Source of the DNA: Planctomycetota bacterium
GTDB lineage: Bacteria; Planctomycetota; Phycisphaerae; Phycisphaerales; SM1A02
Length of the DNA: 38,535 bases
Direction of reading: 5' to 3'
Assembly: GCA_902521645.1 (NCBI GenBank)
Contig: CABYSN010000008.1
Location: 1-38,535, forward strand
Every line of letters begins with the position of its first letter. Positions within the stretch are counted from its first letter, which is position 1. Below are positions 32,831 through 38,535 of the stretch, piece by piece. A program made the position numbers and the translations under genes. Below the pieces are notes generated by a model, which saw nothing but the letters and a program-made list of their open reading frames with translations, was not told where the DNA came from and searched no databases.

Positions 32831-33697
32831 ATGGCCCGAGCTGACAAGAGGACATTCCGTGGCGATTTTCGACGCTTCTTCGTCAAGGGACTGGCGGTCC
32901 TCCTGCCCACGGTGCTGACGCTCTGGATCCTGGTCAAAGCCTATGAATTCATCGATGTGGGGATCGCGCAGCCGATCAACGGCGGAATCCGATACGTGAT
33001 CAACAAGGCGACCCCTCACGTGGGCGTCCTTGAAGAGACCTTCGAACCCTCGGATGCGGCGGTGGAACGGGAGTCAGAACGACGCAAGGATGCCAACCGA
33101 TCCAGGACCGCTCAGAAGGAAGCCAGGTCGTATCTGAGATCACAGAGCATTCTCGAGTGGTGGAATGAACGCTGGTACATGAATTTCATCGGCTTGTTCG
33201 TCGCCATTCTCTCGGTCTACTTCGCCGGCCGACTGCTCGGCGGACTGCTCGGGCGGAGTCTGTACTCCAAGATCGAGCGACTGCTCACCACCATCCCGGT
33301 GGTCAAACAGGTCTACCCGTACGTCAAGCAGGTCGTCGACTTCATCCTGAGTGACGAGAAGCCGATCAAATTCAATCGAGTGGTTCTGGTGCAGTACCCC
33401 CGAAAAGGCATCTGGTCGATCGGACTCGTCACCGGGACACCGATGAAATCCGTGCAGAATCAGATGGATCCCGATGCCGGAGAGCCGGGCATCACGGTGT
33501 TCATTCCCAGCTCCCCCACCCCGTTCACCGGGTACACCATCAGCGTCACCCTGGACGAGGTCGTCGAAATCCCGATCTCGATCGACGAAGCCCTTCGCTT
33601 CACCATCACCGGAGGCGTTCTGGTGCCGGACCGGGAGGCCATCCCGCCCTCATTGAAATCCGGTGACGGTGACGAGCAGAACGCTCTGCCGAAGTGA
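32831..33697 (+). CDS. DUF502 family membrane protein
   Basis: The 288-residue protein shows the DUF502 pattern: a basic N terminus, a membrane helix at about 18-40 with Pro-Thr-Val-Leu-Thr-Leu-Trp-Ile, a charged loop, and a second helix region near 114-138. The Gly-Arg-Ser-Leu-Tyr-Ser-Lys-Ile-Glu-Arg-Leu-Leu-Thr-Thr-Ile-Pro-Val-Val-Lys-Gln-Val-Tyr segment and Val-Phe-Ile-Pro-Ser-Ser-Pro-Thr-Pro-Phe-Thr-Gly-Tyr follow. The loop between the helices carries an extra 60-residue Arg/Glu/Lys-rich insertion. The family's function is not established. It lies 33 bp past the metallopeptidase gene and 139 bp before ptsN. Confidence 0.88.
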   Translation: MARADKRTFRGDFRRFFVKGLAVLLPTVLTLWILVKAYEFIDVGIAQPINGGIRYVINKATPHVGVLEETFEPSDAAVERESERRKDANRSRTAQKEARSYLRSQSILEWWNERWYMNFIGLFVAILSVYFAGRLLGGLLGRSLYSKIERLLTTIPVVKQVYPYVKQVVDFILSDEKPIKFNRVVLVQYPRKGIWSIGLVTGTPMKSVQNQMDPDAGEPGITVFIPSSPTPFTGYTISVTLDEVVEIPISIDEALRFTITGGVLVPDREAIPPSLKSGDGDEQNALPK

Positions 33698-33700
33698 CGA

Positions 33701-33761
33701 TCGGCCAACTATTTCATGTTCGCAGCTCTTAGTTTGAGAGTCCCCGGGCGGACTTGGCCGA
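33701..33761. repeat. Inverted repeat in the ptsN leader
   Basis: TCGGCCAA (33701-33708) is matched exactly by TTGGCCGA (33754-33761), 45 bases apart, in the 139-bp gap between the DUF502 and PtsN genes. It could fold as the base of a leader RNA or act as two half-sites, but no T-run or known ligand motif follows. Confidence 0.3.
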
Positions 33762-33836
33762 TAAGATCGAGAGTGACGAGAAGCTTAGATCCCAACACAT
33801 GACCAGAGCCCGCTCAGAAGCGTCAGGAAACCAAGT

Positions 33837-34310
33837 ATGAAACTCCGTGAAATAGTCGTTGAAGATGCCATCATTCCCAGCCTGAAGGCGGACAAGCGCG
33901 AAGATGCGGTCCGGGAGATGATCCAGGCCCTCGTCGACGCCGGAACGCTTGCTTCCGAAGAGCAGGATGAATTCACCAAGGCAGTCATGAGCCGCGAACG
34001 AAAGGGCTCGACCGGCTTCGGAAACGGGGTCGCGGTTCCACACGTCAAGAGCGCCAAGATCGACAAGATCACCGTCGCGGTCGGGATCTCCAAGGATGGC
34101 ATCGAGTTCAATGCACTCGACAAGCAACCCGTGTACTCGTTGTTCCTGCTTCTGAGCCCGGAAGATCGCCCGGAGGAACACCTCGACGCCATGGAGGCCA
34201 TCTTCGGAAACCTGTCACAGGATCAATTCAGAAAGTTCCTGAGACAGGCCGAAAGCGTTGCGGAAGTCCTCACGCTTCTGGAAGAGGCCGACAACTCCCA
34301 GATTCGCTGA
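33837..34310 (+). CDS. ptsN: PTS EIIA-type protein, PtsN-like
   Basis: The 157-residue protein is an EIIA of the fructose/nitrogen-regulatory type, which accepts phosphate from HPr on a histidine. The pattern Gly-Asn-Gly-Val-Ala-Val-Pro-His-Val puts the phosphorylation site at His69, and Ser-Thr-Gly-Phe-Gly just before it is typical. The chain lacks any EIIB or EIIC part, as in regulatory PtsN. AGGA lies eight bases before the ATG. HPr follows 79 bp downstream, but no enzyme I, permease or HPr kinase gene is in the window, which fits a signalling system better than sugar uptake. Confidence 0.88.
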   Translation: MKLREIVVEDAIIPSLKADKREDAVREMIQALVDAGTLASEEQDEFTKAVMSRERKGSTGFGNGVAVPHVKSAKIDKITVAVGISKDGIEFNALDKQPVYSLFLLLSPEDRPEEHLDAMEAIFGNLSQDQFRKFLRQAESVAEVLTLLEEADNSQIR

Positions 34311-34378
34311 ACGCCCCAATGGGACGCACGGGACCCACTCCCCTCCCCATGTCCCGCTCAACTCCACTTCGTGTTCCT

Positions 34379-34392
34379 GGAGGACTCAGTTG
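34379..34392 (+). promoter_or_regulatory. Ribosome-binding site deciding the TTG start of HPr
   Basis: GGAGGA at 34379-34384 lies five bases before the TTG at 34390. Starting there puts the phosphorylated histidine at position 15, the standard register of HPr, so this RBS and TTG outweigh the longer open frame reading in from 34258. Confidence 0.75.
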
Positions 34393-34665
34393 GAACGGTG
34401 CACCGTCAAGATTCTGAACAAACTCGGACTGCACGCCAGGCCAGCGATGACCTTCGCCGAGAAGGCGAGTGAGTACACCGCCAAGATCAGTGTGCGACGT
34501 GTTGATTCGGAGGACGTGGTTGATGGGAAATCCATCATGCAGATGCTCATGCTCGCCGGAACCATGGGGACGAAGCTCGAATTGATGGCGGAGGGAGATG
34601 ACGCCGCCGAGGCGCTCGCTGCGCTCAAGACACTGGTCAACGAAAAGTTCGACGAGGAGGAGTGA
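34390..34665 (+). CDS. ptsH: Phosphocarrier protein HPr
   Basis: HPr shuttles phosphate from enzyme I to EIIA proteins. The 91-residue protein, read from the TTG start, has His15 in Leu-Gly-Leu-His-Ala-Arg-Pro-Ala and Ser48 in Asp-Gly-Lys-Ser-Ile-Met, the residue that HPr kinase modifies in many bacteria. The length and helix/strand pattern are standard for HPr, with an acidic Glu-rich end. It follows the PtsN-like gene by 79 bp and is probably co-transcribed. The gene ends 21 bp from the convergent gpsA. HPr with both His and Ser sites suggests that a kinase/phosphorylase exists elsewhere in the genome. Confidence 0.9.
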   Translation: MERCTVKILNKLGLHARPAMTFAEKASEYTAKISVRRVDSEDVVDGKSIMQMLMLAGTMGTKLELMAEGDDAAEALAALKTLVNEKFDEEE

Positions 34666-34686
34666 CCGCGTCACCGAAGCTGACGG

Positions 34687-35709
34687 TCATCCGACCTTTT
34701 CATCACCAAGTTCACGAGAAAGAAGCGAAGCGATGGCATCGCGAGGCGAACGTCCGTCGGTGATGACGGCATCAACCGCGGAAAGAATGGGCACTTCGAC
34801 CTCGAGTCTCCGCGCGAGAGACATGATCGATTCCGTCGAGGCCACGCCTTCGACCACGCACTGGCTTTCCTCGAGATAACGCTGGAGGGCCATCCCGCGC
34901 CCGATTGCCTCACCACAGCTTCGATTGCGTCCCTCGGGACTGAAGCAGGTCGTGGCAAGGTCGCCGACTCCCGCGATTCCGAAGAAGGTCTCGGCCTGAG
35001 CACCCATCGCCTGTCCAAGTCGGACGATCTCCGAGAGCCCCCGCGCAAGCAAGGCGCTCTTGGCATTGAAACCCTCTTCCAGACCATCGATGATTCCGGC
35101 GGCGATCGCGACCACGTTCTTGACCGCACCTGCGAATTCGACGCCGACGAGATCGGTGTTCGTGTAGATGCGCAGCCATGACGTGCTGAAGACCGACTGC
35201 ACCAGTCGGGCGGATTCGAGACAGTCGCTTGAAGCGACCATCGTGGCGATCTTGTGCTGCATCAACTCGGTCGCGATCGTCGGACCGGAAAGACAGACCG
35301 TGGCAGGCACGCGCGGGGCAAGCTGCTCGGACAGGATTTCGGTCGGTCGTTTCAATGTTCCGATCTCAAGACCTTTGGCGACACTGACGAGCGTGGGTGT
35401 CCCCTCGATGTGACGGGCAAGCTCCTTGAAGACCGGTCGGATGAACTGACAGGGAATGGCGCAGACCACGAGATCGGCACCGGCCAGGGCCTGTGCGGGA
35501 TCGGCCAGGACCTGAATCGAGTCATCCAGCACGAAACCCGGAAGACGAACGGACGCACGTGATCGAGCCAGTTCCGCGACATGCTCCTCGAATGGGCCCC
35601 AGACCACGGTGTCATGACCCCCATGGGCGAGGCCGTCGGCCATCACGAGACCCATTTGGCCGTCACCGACGACGACAACCCTTGATCTGGCATCAGCTCG
35701 CATGTCCAT
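34687..35709 (-). CDS. gpsA: NAD(P)H-dependent glycerol-3-phosphate dehydrogenase
   Basis: GpsA reduces dihydroxyacetone phosphate to sn-glycerol 3-phosphate, the backbone for phospholipids. The 340-residue product has the Rossmann motif Gly-Asp-Gly-Gln-Met-Gly (15-20), Ser-Val-Ala-Lys-Gly-Leu-Glu, Leu-Ser-Gly-Pro-Thr and the catalytic lysine region Gly-Ala-Val-Lys-Asn-Val. Gly-Val-Gly-Asp-Leu-Ala-Thr-Thr-Cys follows. The ATG at 35709 has GGAGG eight bases upstream; the reading frame upstream of it adds 18 residues of no conserved sequence. It stands alone on the minus strand between the plus-strand HPr and P-type ATPase genes. Confidence 0.95.
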   Translation of the reverse strand: MDMRADARSRVVVVGDGQMGLVMADGLAHGGHDTVVWGPFEEHVAELARSRASVRLPGFVLDDSIQVLADPAQALAGADLVVCAIPCQFIRPVFKELARHIEGTPTLVSVAKGLEIGTLKRPTEILSEQLAPRVPATVCLSGPTIATELMQHKIATMVASSDCLESARLVQSVFSTSWLRIYTNTDLVGVEFAGAVKNVVAIAAGIIDGLEEGFNAKSALLARGLSEIVRLGQAMGAQAETFFGIAGVGDLATTCFSPEGRNRSCGEAIGRGMALQRYLEESQCVVEGVASTESIMSLARRLEVEVPILSAVDAVITDGRSPRDAIASLLSRELGDEKVG

Positions 35710-35768
35710 GGCGCCGCCCTCCGAGATGGTTCGGAGGACGTGTCGACATCCCCTGCGAACCATTTCCT

Positions 35769-35781
35769 GTACGAAGCGTAC
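35769..35781. repeat. Short inverted repeat between gpsA and the P-type ATPase
   Basis: GTACG-AAG-CGTAC is a perfect five-base-pair inverted repeat with a three-base spacer, 60 bases upstream of gpsA and 114 upstream of the ATPase start, in their 185-bp shared promoter region. It is followed by CTTTT. It could be an operator for either gene, but it is short enough to be chance. Confidence 0.25.
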
Positions 35782-35894
35782 CTTTTGGAGTCGATCCGCG
35801 CCGCCCGGATGGAGATCTGAGGGGGTATCATCTCAGAGAACCCGCGAACCGATGGAATCGGTCCGCATCGCAGACATCACCGGAGCCTTGGCGC

Positions 35895-37955
35895 ATGAGC
35901 GACACCAACATGCTTTCGCCTCAACTCGAAGCGAACACAGACAACCCCACGAAAGAACGATCCTGGGACGAACAGGGCGCACAAAGGCTGGAACGCCAGC
36001 TTTTCTTCGCTCTGCTTGGCGGTGTCCTGCTCCTGGTGGCGTGGTTGGGACGATTCGCCTTCGGATTCGAGCAACAGATCGCGGACATCGCGGCGACCGC
36101 TGGTGCGATCATTCTGGTGATCCCCCTGGCACGAGGCGCCGCGAAGGAATTGCTGTCAGGGCAACCCGCAAGTGATGCGCTGGCAAGCCTCGCCGTGCTT
36201 GCCGCCATCGCAGTCGGTGAATACCTCGCAGCCGGTTTTCTTGCCTTCTTCCTCTGGCTCGCCGAACTGGTGCTCTCACGAACAGCCTGGGGAGCGCAAA
36301 GAGCGATCCGGGAACTCGTCGAACTGACCCCCGACAAGGCGAGAATGGTCGATGCACAGGGGAATGAACGGGAAGTCTCGCTGTCGGAGATCAAGGCAGG
36401 CACGATCGTTCGAGTCCGGCCGGGAGAGAACCTCCCCGTCGACGGCCGGGTCACCGATGGTCGAACCGACATCAATCAGGCATCCCTCACCGGAGAGGCC
36501 ATTCCGGTCGAAGCATTGAAAGGGACCGAGGTCTACGCCGGCACCACCAACCTCACCGGACAGATCGACGTCGAAGTGACGGCGATCGCTGGTGAAACCA
36601 CCATCGGCAAGGTCGAACAACTGATCCGAGAGGCGGAATCCTCCAAGGGAAGACGTCAGGAGATGATCGAAAAACTGGCGGCGTACTACGTCCCGGTGGT
36701 TCTCATGGTGGCCATGCTCGTCTGGTTCTTCACGGCGAAGAGCAGCGATCCTCTGGTCCAGAGCGAAGCTGCGGTGCGTGCCATCACGGTCCTCGTGGTG
36801 ACCTGTCCGGGCGCCCTTCTGATCGCATACCCGACGGCGATGGTCGCGGCGTTCGCATCCGCGGCGAGGCTCGGCATCATGATCAAGCAGACGAGAACCC
36901 TCGAGTCCGCAGCCAGAGTGGACACCGTGGTGCTCGACAAGACGGGCACGCTGACCACAGGAAAGTTCGCAGTCAGTCGACTGGCTCCCGCCGAAGGCAT
37001 CGATGGTGCCGCACTTCTTCAGGCAGCGGCAGATGCCGAACAATCATCCAATCACCCACTGGCCAAGAGCATCCTCGAAACGGCGATCAAGGCTCGAATC
37101 GAGCCCAAGAAACTCGATGGATACAGCGAGGTTCATGGCAGAGGCGTGCGGGCGGAGACCGAGGCCGGCGTGATCCACGCGGGCAGAGCGGACTGGTTGA
37201 TCGAACTCGATCCCGCCATTGAACCCAGACTGCGTGACGTGGAGACCAAGATCGAAGGCATGTCCGGCGTCCACGTGATGATCGGCAAGACCTACCTCGG
37301 AGCGGTCGGACTCGAAGACGCCCTTCGTTCCAATGCGGTCGAGGTGATCGCGAATCTCCGTGAATCGGGTGTCAGAAGAATCTGCATCTTCACGGGAGAC
37401 CGTCTCTCCGTCGCCAAACGTGTCGGCCAGACCGTCGGCGTCGATTCGATCGAGGCGGAATGCCTGCCTGAAGAGAAGCACGAGGAATTGAAATACCTCA
37501 TCTCCAAGGGACACCGCACCCTGGTCGTCGGGGACGGCATCAACGACGGACCCATCCTCGCCTCCGCGGATGTGGGTGTCGCGATGGGTCTCACCGGCTC
37601 GGACATCGCGACCAACTCGGCGGGGGTCGCCTTGATGAACGACGATCTGCGTCACATCCCCTTCCTGCTCGACCTCGCACGGCGCGGAAAAGGGATCGTC
37701 GGACAGAACATCGCCGCAAGCCTGGTGCTGGCCCTGATCGGACTGGCCCTTGCGGCCACCGGGCAGATCGACATCTATGTGACACCCTTCTATCAAGCGG
37801 TGGCGTACATCTTCGTGATCGCCAACAGCCTCCGACTGGTTCGTTTCGGTGAGGATTTCGCCGAAGAGGAACAACGGCGTCTCGCTGAAGAGGAGTCACG
37901 AAAGTCCAAGCCCAGGCGGAAGTCCAGAGAGCAGCGCGTCGCCCAGGCAGGCTGA
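35895..37955 (+). CDS. P1B-type (heavy-metal) P-type ATPase with CPG motif
   Basis: The 686-residue protein has the P-type ATPase parts: Leu-Thr-Gly-Glu actuator loop (about 198-201), Asp348 in Asp-Lys-Thr-Gly-Thr, Asn-His-Pro (386-388, the P1B His-Pro motif) and Gly-Asp-Gly-Ile-Asn-Asp (546-551). It should therefore be an active ion pump. The membrane metal motif reads Cys-Pro-Gly (304-306) instead of Cys-Pro-Cys. There is no N-terminal metal-binding domain, and the last helices lack the Lys and Asp typical of Zn/Cd pumps. A basic tail ends the chain. The start at 35895 has only weak Shine-Dalgarno support, but the next in-frame ATG is just five codons on. The transported ion is unknown. Confidence 0.87.
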   Translation: MSDTNMLSPQLEANTDNPTKERSWDEQGAQRLERQLFFALLGGVLLLVAWLGRFAFGFEQQIADIAATAGAIILVIPLARGAAKELLSGQPASDALASLAVLAAIAVGEYLAAGFLAFFLWLAELVLSRTAWGAQRAIRELVELTPDKARMVDAQGNEREVSLSEIKAGTIVRVRPGENLPVDGRVTDGRTDINQASLTGEAIPVEALKGTEVYAGTTNLTGQIDVEVTAIAGETTIGKVEQLIREAESSKGRRQEMIEKLAAYYVPVVLMVAMLVWFFTAKSSDPLVQSEAAVRAITVLVVTCPGALLIAYPTAMVAAFASAARLGIMIKQTRTLESAARVDTVVLDKTGTLTTGKFAVSRLAPAEGIDGAALLQAAADAEQSSNHPLAKSILETAIKARIEPKKLDGYSEVHGRGVRAETEAGVIHAGRADWLIELDPAIEPRLRDVETKIEGMSGVHVMIGKTYLGAVGLEDALRSNAVEVIANLRESGVRRICIFTGDRLSVAKRVGQTVGVDSIEAECLPEEKHEELKYLISKGHRTLVVGDGINDGPILASADVGVAMGLTGSDIATNSAGVALMNDDLRHIPFLLDLARRGKGIVGQNIAASLVLALIGLALAATGQIDIYVTPFYQAVAYIFVIANSLRLVRFGEDFAEEEQRRLAEEESRKSKPRRKSREQRVAQAG

Positions 37956-37975
37956 TCACACTTTGAAACCCTCTC

Positions 37976-38007
37976 AGAACACCGAGAAATCGGTGTTTTG
38001 TCTTTTT
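37976..38007 (+). terminator. Intrinsic terminator after the P-type ATPase
   Basis: AACACCGA (37978-37985) and TCGGTGTT (37990-37997) form a perfect eight-pair stem around a GAAA tetraloop. Two more pairs (one G-U) extend it outward, and a T-rich tail TTTTGTCTTTTTT follows. It starts 21 bases after the ATPase stop. It is the clearest intrinsic terminator in the window and separates the ATPase from the fasciclin gene. Confidence 0.9.
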
Positions 38008-38040
38008 TGGCTGTTTTGACTGTTTCAAGAGACCCACGGG

Positions 38041-38076
38041 GGGAATCAGTCGTTATAAATGAACGTTATGAACGTT
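38041..38076 (+). promoter_or_regulatory. Tandem ATGAACGTT repeats upstream of the fasciclin gene
   Basis: Two exact nine-base copies, ATGAACGTT at 38059-38067 and 38068-38076, sit head to tail, each containing the palindrome AACGTT. They are preceded by TATAAA (38054-38059). GGGAAT at 38041 and CGTT at 38064 are 17 bases apart, which is loosely like an extracytoplasmic-function sigma promoter. No -35 pairs with the TATAAA at normal spacing (TTGACT at 38016 is 32 bases away). Both repeats lie in frame with the downstream gene, so they could also be part of an extended N terminus. Confidence 0.35.
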
Positions 38077-38112
38077 TTTCCGTCCAATCTCCCTCTCATG
38101 AGAGTTACCACT

Positions 38113-38535
38113 ATGCTGAAAAAGATTCTTCCAGTCGGACTCCTTGCCACGTCCATGAGCCTTGCCTACGGCGGCGACACCATTCCCGAGCTGGCCACGT
38201 CCTCCGGCAGACTCGACACGCTGGTCTCAGTCGTCAAGGCCGCGGATCTTGCTGGAGCACTCTCGAGCGAGGGACCGTTCACGGTCTTCGCCCCGACCGA
38301 TGAAGCCTTCGCCCGACTCGATTCGAAGACGGTGAACGCACTCCTGGAAGAGCCGGGAAGAGCCACTCTCAAGAGGATCCTCACCCACCACGTGGTTCCC
38401 GGTCGTCTCGAGGCGAGAGACCTCGTGGAAATGGACTCGGTGGTCACACTTGCCGGAACGACCCTCGAACTGAACCCGTTCAACGGACGGCTTCTGGTCG
38501 ACAAGTCAGTGGTCGAGACCGCGGATGTCAACGCC
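38113..38535 (+). CDS. Secreted fasciclin (FAS1) domain protein, 3' end outside window
   Basis: The first 141 residues are present; the gene runs off the window edge. A signal peptide occupies about residues 1-20 (Met-Leu-Lys-Lys, then a hydrophobic core ending near Ala-Tyr-Gly-Gly). The FAS1 domain follows, with Phe-Thr-Val-Phe-Ala-Pro-Thr-Asp-Glu-Ala-Phe and the central His-His-Val-Val-Pro-Gly motif. FAS1 proteins are cell-surface or secreted adhesion and matrix proteins. In-frame ATGs at 38059, 38068 and 38098 are possible, but the signal peptide is best read from 38113. It follows the ATPase terminator, so it has its own promoter. Confidence 0.88.
   Translation, partial: MLKKILPVGLLATSMSLAYGGDTIPELATSSGRLDTLVSVVKAADLAGALSSEGPFTVFAPTDEAFARLDSKTVNALLEEPGRATLKRILTHHVVPGRLEARDLVEMDSVVTLAGTTLELNPFNGRLLVDKSVVETADVNA

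Noticed and set aside
38016-38059. TTGACT and TATAAA as a sigma-70 promoter for the fasciclin gene
   Set aside because: The spacing is 32 bases, far from the 16-18 expected.
1-38535. tRNA genes, CRISPR arrays or mobile elements
   Set aside because: No tRNA cloverleaf with a TTC-loop motif was found in the intergenic spaces, no regular spaced repeats are present, and no transposase, integrase or flanking terminal repeats were seen.

Overview
The window is about 38.5 kb of GC-rich, densely packed bacterial chromosome. No database search was possible. The planctomycete-type omega subunit of RNA polymerase, the HflK/HflC-like paralogues, the long N-anchored protein beside an ABC exporter and the gene style suggest a planctomycete, probably class Phycisphaerae; this is an inference. 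I see no rRNA, tRNA, CRISPR array, insertion sequence, integrase or phage gene. Most genes are core or conserved-accessory genes.

Layout. (1) 1-3056: rpoZ on the minus strand, then a plus-strand set encoding a ClC chloride transporter with CBS domains, rnpA and yidD, each overlapping the next by 1-4 bp. (2) 3062-13721: a compact minus-strand operon of seven genes, read from 13721 down. It encodes a 7-TM SPFH (HflK-like) protein, an HflC-like protein, a second HflK-like protein, an ABC ATPase, a large ABC-2-type permease, a 649-residue membrane-anchored protein and a fumarylacetoacetate hydrolase-family enzyme. A lone ABC-2 permease (14007-15068) diverges from it. This is the most unusual part of the window: a three-member SPFH set wired to an ABC transporter, with no FtsH or NfeD gene beside it. 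(3) 15076-19401: a minus-strand operon encoding a sugar-phosphate-isomerase-like protein, cytidylate kinase, a PlsC-type acyltransferase, CCA-adding enzyme and a 4-TM protein. (4) 19702-23375: gcvH overlapping a LolD-type ATPase, which overlaps an FtsX-type permease. (5) 23386-28734: uvrB and uvrA, separated by a small opposing ORF and a hairpin. (6) 28754-30217: a glycosyltransferase-methyltransferase fusion on the minus strand. (7) 30280-34665: a hotdog thioesterase, purN, a secreted metallopeptidase with PDZ domain, a DUF502 membrane protein, a PtsN-like EIIA and HPr. (8) gpsA on the minus strand, then a divergent P1B-type ATPase with an altered metal motif (CPG). This ends in a clear intrinsic terminator, followed by a secreted fasciclin-domain protein cut by the window edge.

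Convergent gene pairs abut at 5-21 bp. Many operonic starts overlap the preceding stop, so translational coupling is likely widespread. Non-ATG starts supported by Shine-Dalgarno sequences occur in uvrB (GTG), HPr (TTG) and probably the isomerase-like gene (TTG).
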